Part shown: positions 50,793-62,347 of the stretch, in pieces | Layout of the letters: the number at the start of each line of letters is the position of its first letter | Position numbering within the stretch: the stretch's first letter is position 1 | NCBI GenBank assembly: GCA_047495785.1 | Contig: JBLDXI010000007.1 | Location: forward strand, 2,170,001 to 2,234,000 | Length of the DNA stretch: 64,000 nucleotides | Origin: Lepidodermella squamata | Taxonomy: Eukaryota; Gastrotricha | Reading direction: 5' to 3' | Made by a program: the position numbers and the translations under genes | Notes under the pieces: model-generated | The model's input: the letters and a program-made list of their open reading frames with translations, nothing else | The model's database searches: none | What the model was told of the DNA's origin: nothing

Positions 50793-53700
50793 ATGACTAA
50801 ACGCATTGCTGATCTGCCGCCTGACGTCGAGGCTATCTTGCCTGACGATGAACACCGTCTTCTTCACATCGTCACTAAATTCGAGCGGAAGAATGAGTCA
50901 TCGTGGATTCTGCATTTTCGAGCGCCTTTCAAGTCAAACGAATGGGGCAGGTTTTTGGCCGGTGTACAGCGTCGCAGTCGAGTTGATTTCAAAGCTAAGC
51001 CACACGGAACGACGAAACCTAAAGGCATCAAATTCATCGCGAAGGAAGAGCTTGTGTGTAATCACGCTGACCACGAGAGCGGTGTACACGACTCGCGCAG
51101 AAAATGCGCCGCGCCCGGCGAAAAGGCGAAAAAACGGCAAGTCACCTCAAGCGGCGCTGCTCCGAAAAGCAAAATAACCGATTGTACCGCATCGATCTCG
51201 CTTTCAGAAGTCGCACCACTGATCGACGACGGCACGCCAAAAAGTCGCGACGCAGCTCGAAAACGGCTGAGACGCGACCCGCTGATTACTTCGCACCCTA
51301 CCATCGTCCAAATCGAGTGGCAGCATGACCATAATATTGGAGTCTTGGCTGCGTTAAGGTGGCGAAATCACGCCGAGGGCGTTGATACGGCAATGTTTCG
51401 CCATCTACAAGCCGAAGGTACAGCATCTGCAGCAATGCAAGCTTATAATAATGAGCTGGAGGAGCTGTATCCGGAAATACCCTGGTTGCAGCTGTCGGCT
51501 GATCGCTCGCTCTGCCCAACGCGCAAAGATTGGTACCACTTCGCCGATAAATTACAAGTAAGCACACACGGCGATCGTAATGGAGAGTTAATGCGGTCGA
51601 AATTGAAGGAGTTAGCTGCGCAGCACTCGGAAACGTTTAGTTATCGCGAGACACTGGCGAAAAACGGCGAGCGGGTCTGGTGCTTGTTAGTTCGAACCCC
51701 GATGATGCGCCGTGTTTACGACACCGTTTCTGAAGCTCGGGACATCCTTTTTACCGATTCAACCGCCAGCTGCGATCTTGTAAACAGCTCTCTGACTTTG
51801 ATAGTCAGCGCGTCATCAGCAGGCGCCTTGCCAGTAGCCGCCGCAATTCATTCATCGCAGACCGTCGATTGTTACAAGTAAGTTGAATGAATTTTATTTT
51901 ATTTTTTATATTATATTTTTAGACATTTTTTTTTTAAATTTTATCCGAATTTTTTAATTTTAAATTATATCAAATTAAATTTTAAATTAATCTGCTAAAA
52001 AAACTGAATTTTACGGCGGAACTATTGTGCATTTTGACGTAGGGGGGAAATTTGCCGATGTGAAAATTTCTCAACCATTTTTTTAACTTGGGGCAATAAT
52101 AAATTGATTTTTGTTATTTAATTCAATTTATTGTTTTTTTTTTAACAGACTGGCGTTTGGCATGTTCAAACAAACCTTGAACGGTGTTGAGCCAAAGCTG
52201 TTCTTAACAGACGACAGCGATGCAGAGCGGGAGGCTTTACGCCTTGTCTTTGTCAATTCCACTGTGTTGCTATGCGCATTTCATATTCTCCAAGCCCTGT
52301 GGCGGTGGCTGACGAATAAAAAGCACAACATCGCTGCCGAAGACGCGCCGCTTTTGCTTCAACGTAAGTTCGGGAAATATTTAACGCGATTGAATTTTAA
52401 TTAGTTTTTTTCGCAGTGTTCCAAAATGTTGTTTTTGCACAAACCGAAAAAGAGTACGAAGCTGCACGTGGCGCTTTGCTCTATTCGCCGCTTACTCGAA
52501 AATACATCAATTGGCGACTACACATCCTTGCCCACCTACAGCGTTCTCGCCTTTTCGTGGCTGCGTTTCGCAATTCCTACTCGCATGGTCACATGACCAA
52601 CAACATCGTCGAAAGGTGAGCCCTTTATTTCTATTTTATATGCAACAATTTTCAATTATTTTTGCTTCATTTCAGATGCGTTGGCATTTTAAAAGACGTG
52701 GTGTTATGCCGTGTTCGCGCCTTTAACCCTGTCGCGCTTGCGCAATTTTTGAGCGAAAAATTTGATAATTTTTTTGCGAAAAAACTTCTTGACTTTGCGA
52801 ACGGTCGCAATGATTTGAAAACGGAATGGCTGCGCTACAAAGACGCGGCAATCGTCGAAATCGCCCAGAAAAACAGCGAAATCCAAGCATTCGATGTCAC
52901 GACTGCGAAGGGTGATAATTATGTTGTAAATTTGGCGGCGTGGCTGTGCAGTTGTCCTTATGGTCGAAATGGCCGGTTTTGTAAACATTTGGTAAGTAAA
53001 AATTTGGTTATTTTAATTTATAAATTTTAATTTTATTTTGAAAATTTTCGGAATTTTTTTATATTTTTATTAAATTTTTCTACGCTCGAATTTGTATAAA
53101 TTTATGAGATTAATTTTAATTTTTTAATTTTTTTAATATTCGCTCAGGTTCATGTCGCTGCTGCTAACAATGTTGCGCTGCCTACAAGCCGCATGGTCGT
53201 TGGAACTCCCGACGTTAAGAAACTCTTGGCGTATATTGCTGTCGGAATTTATTACGACGATGAACTTTTTCTCGGCCTGACTGAGGTCAACACCAGCGCG
53301 AACGAGAACGCTGCATCGTGTTCAGCTTTTGTTAACGTACCACCGTCCAGTGGCCTCGAAATCGCCGATAATAGCGAAACCAATGCTATTACTATTGAGC
53401 AAGAAACCGACGAGAATGCGGGAGAAGAAAACGACGACGGAACGAAATTCGCCGAAGAGTCACTCGTTAATTTCAGGTCCATGTGCGCTAAAGTGGAACG
53501 TCTCATCGCTGAAAACAAGTCGAATGGCGGGCTTTTGAAGCAAATGAATAAATTCAGCCATCGGCTATCAACCCTCGCAGATACCGGTGTCATGGCGATT
53601 GAGTCTTGGCTCGCCAGGGCCTTGATGAAGTCAGGCGGACATAATCGCGGGGCGCTTATTCATGTGCAGAGTACCGCGGTCGGCCGGCGGATGTTTAACG

Positions 53701-53819
53701 TCGGTGGCTCCAGGCCACATCGCGCCGGAAGGAAACCAAATGGGTATCGAGCGCCGAAAAACTACGCCATTCGCCCAAGAAATTTTCGTGAGAGAAACGG
53801 CATTCCGCCCACTCAGTGA
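50793..53819 (+). CDS. MULE transposase (DDE, SWIM zinc finger)
   Basis: Exons 50793-51877, 52149-52363, 52417-52615, 52676-52991, 53148-53819 give 828 residues, with GTAAGT/GTGAGC donors and CAG acceptors. An N-terminal zinc-binding-like patch (LVCNHADHESGVHDSRRKC) precedes the catalytic region. Candidate catalytic residues: D322 in FTDST, D383 in LTDD followed by the LLCAFHILQ box typical of MULEs, and E499 in TNNIVER. The SWIM finger CxC...CxH is at 591-604 (CSCPYGRNGRFCKH). The tail is acidic, then basic (about 640-828). It should bind the terminal repeats and cut and paste the element, acting in the nucleus. The only gene in the element; the start is the first in-frame ATG after the left repeat. 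Confidence 0.9.
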
Positions 53820-54116
53820 CTTGAGATTATCTCGTTGTGAGCAATAATTTAAAATAATTTGAATTCTGATTCAGTCGTTTCATAATTTTTAAATCGATGT
53901 ATTTAATCGTTACTTGTTTATAGCGCTTTCCATGACATTTGTTGTAAGCACTCAGCTCTGAAAGTATTTGAAATTTAGTTCTGATGATTGTTGAAATGAA
54001 ATAATTGGAATAAAGTCCTGTTCTGTCTCGTTTATTTGAGTGTCGCGCGCGGCGTTATGCAATGCAAAATGCGAGTGTGCGAGCGAGCGGCGGGCGGCGG
54101 CGGCGTAATAACGCGG

Positions 54117-54188
54117 TCTCATTGGTCGAAACAGCCGGCCAACCAGTGCGCGCGCCCGGACGAAACATAGGCGGGCCCGGAAATGTGC
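54117..54188 (-). repeat. MULE right terminal inverted repeat
   Basis: Reverse complement of 50490-50561 over 72 bp without mismatch. The duplication TTTGTTGAC follows at 54189-54197. Beyond it, 54198-54660 continues the interrupted repeat and holds no gene. Confidence 0.9.
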
Positions 54189-54661
54189 TTTGTTGACAGA
54201 TGGTCTGTGATGGATCCAAATCACCGATTCCCGAAGCAAAAATTGCACGACTCTCCGAAACTCGAGGTTTCATTAAATTGGCACGGATCAATCAAAAATT
54301 CTGCAAAATCATTCCCGATCTCGGTTGGTGGATAAGACCTTTTCTGAGGGCGCTAATTCAAATTTCCCTGTTGACGGCGCGTTATTGACCCAATTCCCAA
54401 CTAAGAAAATTTTCCAATATAAAGCCGTTTCACAGGAGGATGCCAATCAACCTCAAATCCTGTAAAATGTCATTTTTTAAAAATAGGAATTTTCGAAAAA
54501 GTCGCGGATTGCATTTTGGTCATCAATGTTCTCTCTCGAATCCCATTATACCGAAAATTTGAGGGAAGATTACCCCACACTAGATCTATCGACGGGCGAA
54601 ACCCGCATTGAAAAATTCCTCATGGTTATGGAGTTATTCAAAAAATCGGGGCAAAAAAGTT

Positions 54662-56020
54662 TTACGCATCATTTTTATTCCCGTTTCCGCCCATTCTTGA
54701 TTTCCCAAAATATGTTACGAATTAAACAACATTTTCATCGAATGCGCCTCTTTATTACGAATCTACCAGTATAAAATTTGTTATCCGATTTCCGATTTTT
54801 TCAATACAATATAAACCTCGGAAAAACAGGAAAAACACCGGCCGCTTAATGCTCAACTTGAAACAGTAAATTAATCGGCGGTGTGAAGACGATTATTGTG
54901 GCGCGCCCGGTCGGCGTCGCTCAAAAAACGAGTAACTGCGACAAATTTTGCAGCGGCCAATTTGAGGAGGAGGACGAGGATTTGTTGCCTCAACTGACGC
55001 CCGCCGTGCCGCCCTTTCGCTGCTCGAATTTCTGGTAGTGGCCGGGTGGTGCTCCGGATCAGGCAAGCCTTGACTGGCCAGGTACTGATGCAACTCCGTC
55101 GTGGGACTCGGCAACGACGAGCATGCGGGGCAGTCGGACTTTCGGCACCGGTTGAAGATGAGCAAACCGGAGCGGCTGAAAATTTGTAATATATTTCAAT
55201 TATTTCAAATATTAAAAATTTTAATATAGTTGAATGAAAAAAAATAACACGATAATAAATGCAGAAAACTTACTAATCAACGTGTTTATCGGCTAGAACG
55301 AGCTGTCGTAGAAGCCGCTTGTTAGTTTTCCGCCGTTGTTTGCTCGGCTTCTTTTCATTCACGAAGTCGGGCTCTTCCTGGGTGACGAGAAATTTGTCGA
55401 GACACGGGCGTTTTTCAGGCGTTTTTATTGGTGGTCTGCGTTACATAATTCATAGTAACATTGCCTTTAAGACACAGAGATATGAATAAATTAATTTCAG
55501 TATAGGTGATATTTCTTAATAATAAGTATTGGTTATTTATCGTTGGTTGGAATATAGATGGTGGTGAAGAATTCGAATTACTTATTTAACACACTAGTTT
55601 TTCGAATTTTATACGAGAAGCGAGAAAAAATCAGGCTCGAATTGCGCTCAAATCACGTATTTAAAAAATGAGGTGATAAGCTGTACCTTATTGCGGCAGC
55701 TGAAACCAGGTGCATAACGGCCCACCACCAGCGATTCCAGTTTGAGCTCCCTGAACAGCAGCCAGTAGAAATGCCGGTTGTTTGCATATTCGATGCGCCA
55801 ATCAGGCCCGGCGTCAACAAAGAGGACGAGGCATTGCGGGTGTTTGTTTTCAGCATTACATAAGTATAAAACATGCCGTAATATGTCGGACATGTGTTCT
55901 GCCATGCCGCAGTCATTGAAAAGTTTGCATCTGCAAACACGATAAAATTTAGAATTTTGTTTAATTGTGACGAATAAAATTGGTTTCCTATGGTACTATG
56001 AGCCATGTTATCGAAAATAA
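54662..56020 (-). pseudogene. Transposon-derived gene fragment, copy 2
   Basis: Minus-strand exon-like frames: 55905 to about 55680 (HPQCLVLFVDAGPDWRIEYA, later LKLESLVVGRYAPGFSCRN, with a donor AAG|GTACAG), and 55165-54893 (FNRCRKSDCPACSSL, LASQGLPDPEHH). These resemble a family of uncharacterised, probably transposon-borne proteins of cnidarians and other invertebrates with 'DGGPDH ... APYHSWRNPVERIMS' and a following 'C..C ... LPDP' segment; this is from memory and needs a search. Reading frames are broken between pieces. A partner copy lies at 35518-37040. Confidence 0.4.
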
Positions 56021-56963
56021 TGTTTTTATAAAATCTTATTCTCAGTAAATTTATTAAATTAATATTTTTTCGGGTGTGATCGAAAGGAAAATTGCCCTAA
56101 TTTTTATTAAATTTATCTAATTTTGAGAAAACCTGAAAATTATTGCTGTTGCGTAACAAGTGAAATTACAGCGATGTATATGTGTCATTCTCAATTTCAT
56201 TCTCAATATTGAAAAATGAAGGCGAGACTTCAAGTTCCTTGACGAAACTTGAATTTCTCAGCGGCCTTCTTATTCAACATTTCGAAAAAAATTTAATTTC
56301 AAGGTTCTCCAAGTTATAGCCTTATTTCGTGCTCTAGAGCTTGAAACTATAATCGTAGTCTCAATTTTCGCTTCGCGTTGATCGGTTGATCGGTTCGCGA
56401 TGGGAAACAGAATGATAATAACGAGAAGAAGGGCAAGAGAGAAAGTGGCAAGAATTACACAAGAAATTCAAATTGTAATTCGATATCCTGGTATGAACCT
56501 CATCGCGGCGACTCCGGGAATCCATGTTTGGTGTCCCTCTTAACGCCTCTGAGTGATCCTTTGAGCTTTGAGCGAAGCTCATCGACGATTCCAGGCCGCG
56601 ATCATTAGCATTCGAATTGTCATCGAAGGCTTTTGGTATACTCAAAGGCTGCTTCGGAGTCATTCGCTACACATCTATTCTGCGTGCTTCATAATATTGC
56701 AACATCGCGAAACGAGCGTCTTGATAAAAACTTGATGAAAACCCAAGAGAAAGAAGGCTCGCATCGTTTTTCCCACTGATCAAGCGCGCTTAAGGGTAGT
56801 GCTTAGGTGATAGACAGGCTTTGCCCGTCGGCGTCAACTCGTCGAGTTTTTCGATGGAATTTTGACGAAATTGATTAGAATCAAGCTCGACTTCAATAAA
56901 CTTGATATGAATGCGTACATCACAAGTGCCTGATCAAACTTAGCGCGGTCCAAACCAGAAACT

Positions 56964-57021
56964 GTCTGGACCATGAGACGTAGTACGACAAGTACGATGT
57001 AGTACGTCTCATGGTCTGGAC
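56964..57021. other. 58-bp imperfect hairpin
   Basis: 56964-56986 and 56999-57021 are inverted copies with about three mismatches (GTCTGGACCATGAGACGTAG against CTACGTCTCATGGTCCAGAC type), separated by 12 bp. It could be a small element or hairpin transcript. The rest of 56021-57286 shows no recognised gene; a minus ORF at 56361-56663 is unsupported. Confidence 0.45.
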
Positions 57022-57398
57022 GAAAAATCAAATAAAATCGATGACCTGCCACGAGCAGCAGACATAGATTTAATTTGATTTTCGCCAGATTTTTGCCAGA
57101 TTTTGTCGTTTTCAGCCAAATTTTATTAAAATTTGACAAAAAATTGTCCTAAATGAGGTCAAACAGGAAATCTAAATAAATTTTAATAAATTGGACGCCG
57201 GTTTTGTTCAAACGTTATCGAATCTTAAATATTAAATGAAAATTTACCGAAAAACGGTGAAATTTTATTATTTTTTAGCTCAAAACGACAGAATGGTTCT
57301 ATATCAATTGAGCAAACGAAAATTGGGCAACGAAAATGGAGCAAAGGCTTTTGAGCAACGATATTAGAGCAAAACGACTTTTCGGCAAAATGAGATTA

Positions 57399-58197
57399 CT
57401 GTAACGTGGTCTTATTTCGGACAAAAACCTGTTTTTCGGGCTTTGTTTTTTAAGATGAGCGAATTTTTTTACGCGATTTACGCCAAAAGATGCGCCTTGA
57501 AAAACAGCATATCCTAGCGTTAATCGCGGCAAAAATGTACCTAAACTGACGCAGGTATTCACAGGTAACTGACTCGGCTAATTTCGGACACAACTGGGGT
57601 AATTTCGGACAGCTCAGCGTGAATATTTAGATTAGGGTCAAAGTTCACATTAAAGCGAGATAATATTTGTGAGCAGATTTTAAAAGAAAAAAATAAATTG
57701 CATGTTGAGGGATTTGAACCCCCGATAGTGAATTGAGCTCTCAACGCAGCTCAGTGCTATTCTCACTAAAATATTAAAGTTTAAAAAATGTCAAGGTCGA
57801 TTGAATTCTCTGTAGTTTGTGGCTGTCCGAAATAAGCCGGGGCATTTCGTTTTTTCTGGCTGAATTTCAGGACAAATGAGCAATTTAAATTTGTTCTAAA
57901 CATGCCTATCTAACTGAAGTCGATGCGCTCTTTCTTTTGCGCTTCTTTCCGGCAAAAAATACTGCCAAATAAAAAAGTTGGCAATTTTTTACCTCGGCGC
58001 ACACCTGCGAAGAAGTGCAACCATTATTCGTAAAAAAATCCGTTTCTCATATTTCAGATGTCATTTGAAAGACAGGACTCTGGACTATCTTCTACATTTT
58101 TAACGGTATTTTTACCCATCAGGGTTGAGGAGAAACGCGTGCTCAAAGTCAAAATAGTGTCCGAAATTTCCCCGTCCGGAAAAGGACCGCGTTACAG
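57399..58197. mobile_element. TA-flanked inverted-repeat element, 0.8 kb, nested
   Basis: Ends CTGTAACGYGGTCYTWTTYC then GGAC, inverted, with TA outside. It splits the hAT-like element, so it inserted later. It shares the GGTCCTAA.TTCGGAC-like end with the 9.2, 16.9 and 38.6 kb elements. It also contains a tRNA-like patch (minus strand, 57690-57770). Confidence 0.65.
57690..57770 (-). other. tRNA-like sequence, degenerate
   Basis: On the minus strand, GGGGG-TTCAAAT-CCCTC forms a good T arm with a B box GGTTCAAATCC, and an A-box-like TAGTGAGAATAG lies upstream. An anticodon-like hairpin TGAGCT/AGCTCA is present but its loop is not standard, and no acceptor stem pairs. More likely a tRNA pseudogene or SINE head than a functional tRNA. 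Confidence 0.35.
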
Positions 58198-58843
58198 TAG
58201 AGCAAAACGACACGAGAGCAAATTTAATAATTAATTGCAGCTGTTATTTATTGTCCTGTCGTTTTGCTCTAAATTCGTTTGCTCTAATATCCTTGCTCAA
58301 AAGCCCTTGCTCTATTTTCGTTGCCCAATTTTCGTTTGCTCAATTGACATAGAACCGACAGAATTTATTTAATTTCGGCTTTTAATAACAACATTTACTT
58401 CGATCACATGGCTCTTTGAAAATTTAAAATACATTTTTTATTTTCCAATATAATAAAAAAAAGTAAAAAAACTTGAAATTTTAAAAATTATCTGTTTACG
58501 ACTATTACTTTTCTTGCCTTCAAGAGCAAGCGGCCCCCGGCGCTGTGGAACGGCTCCTCAAAAATTTTATAGCCAGCTAGAATGATTTTCAGGTCATCAG
58601 CGGGATAATCATGGTCGTTGTGATCTGCACGATTCTCAGGCATGTAGTAATACCGCGGTCGGTAACTAGTTTCGATACAATACTTCCTCCAATGACAATC
58701 GAATGCTTATTATCGCATGACATGTAAACAACACCGCGAGGCATAGCCGCCATAGCTTCTTCCAGCATGGCCATACGTGAATTTCGGTGATGATCATCGC
58801 TGATCATCGCCATTTCTTATGTTGCACTGTTTCGGCCGCCGCT

Positions 58844-59652
58844 TCAAATCGATAACCACGCGGTATTGCTTTGCGAGTAATTGTGACCGGCGTGCGGGGC
58901 AGGAAACATCCGTTTTATCGACGAACTGCTAACCTTGTAGCCATTCAACTGTAATACAGATATAATAATTATAGGAAATTATTGCGGCTCGTGTAATAAA
59001 ATCAGTAATTTTGGTAAACTTTTAATAAAAAAAGGAGAAAAGCAAGTAGTAATTTATATGATTTACCTGACACTCCTCCACCAGTTCAGGAACACGTACG
59101 CCAACAGCTTCATTCTTTCCGTGGCGCTTAGCTGCAGCTATTATATACGGCGTGTTTCTTATCGATACAGGCGTGAAAACATTAAACGATGCCTGGATAT
59201 AATTCCTCCGTCGCCTGTCGGCCCGGCTTCGAGATTTTAATCTCCGGGCTCGGAAACCGCATCAGCGTCATCATCATCGTCAAACAAGCACACGACTTTA
59301 TTCATCTTCCGGAAGGCGTCCCAATTTTGCGGCGGCGAGGGCTCAGGCCTTTGATATTCGGCCAGGCGGTATTTCGGACGCTCGAAAGCCTTGACTACGT
59401 ACGCCGGGCGGTCAATTGTTACGCACTCTAATTTCGGCCGCTCATAAACAGCCAACTCATACTTCGGTCGCGTTTAAATGAAGCCTGGGTGATGGTTCTG
59501 TCGTAAATTACCGGTTCAGGTAGCGACGGCCTTTGAAATGGTGTCGCAGTCATTGATGGGCGCTCAAATTCCTTCAGACCATACTTGGGACGATCATACA
59601 CAGCCAGGCTTGTAGGTAACTGGCATTTTAATCCAACGCCGCCACCCGACAT
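58844..59652 (-). CDS. Decapeptide-repeat protein, one 2-nt frame break
   Basis: Model of three exons: 59652-59258, 59192-59067, 58948-58844, with donors GCG|GTTTCC and CAG|GTAAAT and acceptors ATATCCAG and TATTACAG, giving about 207 residues if the break is disregarded. It starts MSGGGVGLKCQLPTS, then nine ten-residue units ending in [Y/F/I]-x-R-P, such as KYGLKEFERP, SMTATPFQRP, KYELAVYERP, AYVVKAFERP and KYRLAEYQRP. After an acidic run (FDDDDDADA) the tail reads ASFNVFTPVSIRNTPYIIAA and ends NTAWLSI. An extra CG near 59469-59475 (AAACGCGACCG) breaks the repeat frame: a real pseudogenising change or a sequencing error. I do not recognise the family. No signal peptide or membrane segment. 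Confidence 0.5.
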
Positions 59653-59885
59653 TACGTAAAATGGCTATAATACGAAAGACAGCAGAAATTTAAAAGATGC
59701 GTTTGAAATAAATCTGATCACTAGCGAATTGAACATTCGGCAATAAACGCGGTGGAAATAAAAATATGACGACTAGTAGCAAATAAAAATAATTTAACAT
59801 GAAAATGTGGCGTTGTGACATGAACCAGTAGATTATAGACGAAGAAGAATTGAAACGAAAAGAAATTGGCTATATAGCCAAAACG

Positions 59886-60405
59886 TTAAAACTTTAACTG
59901 CCAAAAATAGACTGCGAGATCCGATATTTGGATCCAAATTCTGGGTCTGTCGAAAAGTCCTTTTTCCGTGTCAACGATGCGTCGTAGAGCAGAATGCCTG
60001 ACAGCAAAGGCAAAATGTAGGCCATGACCCGGCGGTTCTTTTGACACCAAATTTGTGGCCAAAGACTTCAAGAAACGCACTTCAGAAATCAACTTGTAAA
60101 AAAGGTGAAATTTCGATTGTTGCGCCATAATCTGGGTCGAATAATTAGGTCCAATTCTTGGGTCTGATTTTGGCTCTAATCCAAATTTCGACGTTATTTC
60201 ACTGCCATTTTCAATGACTCGCTCAGACCTTGTGGCCCTACTGAATTCGCTGTCAAAAGAACCGCCGGGTCATGGTCTACATTTTGCTGTCAGGCATTCT
60301 GCTCTACGATGCATCGTTGACCCGAAAAAAGGACTTTTCGACAGACTCAGGATTTGGATCCAAATATATCTGATTTCACAGTTTTTTTGGCAGTTAAAGT
60401 GTTAA
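59886..60405. mobile_element. piggyBac-like MITE with long inverted arms
   Basis: TTAA at 59886-59889 and 60402-60405 border inverted ends MACTTTAACTGCCAAAAA. The arms run about 155 bp (CAGAATGCCTGACAGCAAA against its complement). The short ORFs inside are arm shadows. TTAA and the CTTTAACTGCC start fit piggyBac. 59653-59885 and 60406-61135 hold no recognised gene. Confidence 0.65.
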
Positions 60406-61135
60406 TCATCAGAAGAATCAATTAACTAGAAATATCAGAAGAATAATGGCAAAAAAGAATAATGCCAGGGTTGACACTGTCATTCCGTGTTTCCTGGTGA
60501 TCCTGGTGATTAAAATTATTCAAGCGTCGTCCGCGTTGTCCATGTCTTCGGACAGTACAATTTTTCATTTTCTTATTATTTTTAAAAATGATTGAAATAA
60601 TTTCCCGCGTCTTTTCAGCCCGCTGGGCGGAAGGTTCAATTCTGAAAATGATCTGAAAAATTATTCGGCGTAAATGTCATTTTGCTAACTTGTCGGGGCG
60701 AAAATGTCGAGGCGTTAACCGGGCGATCATGTCATAGGACCGAAAATGTCGATAGCTCGTCGAAACATTCAAGATTATGGTCAATAATTAAAGCAATTAC
60801 TCCAAAATTTGTTAAAAATCAAGGTGAGCTCGGAAAATTCCAGGTAAAATCCTGGGGCTTCAAATTTGTATCACACGGCTGCCTGTATTTTTTCATTAAT
60901 TTATGAGCCCACCTTGGTTTTCTAGAAATTACTTGAAATTCCTGAACTTGACGCATGTTTTGCGGGTGACCTTTGAACCCATAATTTGAGCTAATAACAA
61001 GGGTAAATAACATCCCTTAATAATTTCGTTATTTTAACGATGTTTTGAGCTTGAATTTAATGAAAAAATAATATGTATGAATGTTAATTTTGTCATAAAT
61101 AAATATATGAAATGTATGAAAGTTGGCACCCATTA

Positions 61136-61554
61136 CCGTATTTCATCAAATAATAGCCATGGCTACTATTTTTTCCGAAACTCCGAAAATGGTCCAAAAA
61201 AAGAGGCAATTATTCGAGGGGGCTATTATTCGAGGGGGGCTATTATTTATTGGCAATTGGCAAATTTCATCATCGCAAGTCGTTTGCGCTGTTGAATTAT
61301 CTGTTTTCTGACCCACGCTGCTAATTAATCCTCGACATCCCCTAACAACGGCTTACGGATTAAAGATTAAGGCGACGCAAGTAGGACAGCTTTTTCCCTC
61401 CTTCACCGCGCCACCTGCTTCGGACAAGGCATGACGTGGCTATTATTCGAGGGGGGCTATTATTTATTTTTAAATGCTCAAATTAGCCGAAAATTTCGGG
61501 CTATTATTCGAGGGGGCTTTTATTCGAGGGAGGCTATTAATCGATGAAATACGG
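61136..61554. mobile_element. TA-flanked MITE with TATTATTCGAGGGGG repeats
   Basis: Inverted ends CCGTATTTCATCRAWTAATA with TA outside. The subterminal unit CTATTATTCGAGGGGG occurs about five times. 419 bp, no ORF. Confidence 0.7.
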
Positions 61555-61809
61555 TATTTAAATTTTTGGTCCAAAAAAGGTCCAAAGGAGTGTTTGATTG
61601 AGTGGAGAAGGGTTAATCAACACAGGCCTTAATATAAACACAGGTTAATTCCTCAGGCCTTGAAAATGTAACTTGGAAAAAATGAGCAAAAATTAACTCC
61701 CTGATATCAACTCAACTCAGTTCAAGATCACTTTTACTAGTTTTACTCAAGTCTGTCATCAATAAGTCATCAGTTGTTAGGCTCCAGCGGGCTGCGCGAC
61801 CTTTGCGAC

Positions 61810-62200
61810 CTTTATGACATTAAATATAAACATTGGAGAACGTTTCAGGTAATATCAATTGGTGTTTCATTTGTGTTTATTCAGCGACGTTTGAAAGTAT
61901 AGATTATTTTAGATGGCTCTCTGCCGAAATTAGGACGATAAAATTCGATTTAATTTTCGGGAAAAATCAAATTTGTCACTTTTTCGACTTGCAGCAGCCG
62001 CCCTCTCGAGTAATGTTTAGCTGATTTGGATTATCGGTCAATTCTTGAACTATTGCTCTTTCAATGACTGATTTGAGATAATTTTTTTGATGATAATAAA
62101 AAAAATGTTGAAATGTTTTTTTCTAAAAGATTGAATTGAAAACAGGTTCGCGAGAAATAATGGCGGCGTAGTTGAGGCGGTTCGAATAAAAAATTAAATC
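61810..62200 (+). repeat. 5' flank of copy F shared with D and E
   Basis: Starts at about ATAAACATTGGAGAACG and matches 29155-29490 and 44780-45160 with small indels, so the duplication unit of the D/E/F subgroup includes at least this flank. It probably contains the promoter. Confidence 0.6.
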
Positions 62201-62209
62201 ACGTGGGAT

Positions 62210-62238
62210 GCTCGTGCCAGGAAGATCGCGCGCCCTTT
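62210..62238 (+). promoter_or_regulatory. Conserved upstream block, copy F
   Basis: Same block as in D, 109 bp from its end to the MSRYF start. Confidence 0.45.
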
Positions 62239-62347
62239 ACAATATCAACACATTTTTTTGATACCGAAAATCTCAATAATAATCACAATTATTTCACAAA
62301 TTTATCCTACCGGCTTAAATTTATTTTTACTGATTTACAAGAATTCG

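Larger units (their letters stand above)
50490..54188 (+). mobile_element. Apparently intact Mutator-like (MULE) transposon, 3.7 kb
   Basis: Terminal inverted repeats 50490-50561 and 54117-54188 match perfectly over 72 bp (start GCACATTTCCGGGCCCGCCT), flanked by the 9-bp duplication TTTGTTGAC. Inside is a single five-exon transposase gene without disabling changes. Perfect terminal repeats and an open gene suggest recent insertion and possible autonomy. The GC-rich termini stand out against AT-rich flanks. Confidence 0.9.
57295..58356. mobile_element. Inverted-repeat element with 8-bp duplication (hAT-like), host of nested element
   Basis: Termini are inverted (left GGTTCTATATCAATTGAGCA, right the complement with one change) and continue as AGCAAACGAAAATTGGGCAA for about 90 bp. 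GACAGAAT flanks both sides (57287-57294 and 58357-58364). Eight bp fits hAT-type insertion. The arms carry many GAGCAAA/TTTGCTC units. No transposase. Confidence 0.7.

Noticed and set aside
57690-57770. Functional tRNA gene
   Set aside because: A good T arm and B box exist, but no acceptor stem pairs and the anticodon loop is not standard.
59886-60405. ORFs of 80 and 63 codons with similar sequence as a gene pair
   Set aside because: They are the two inverted arms of a TTAA-flanked element.
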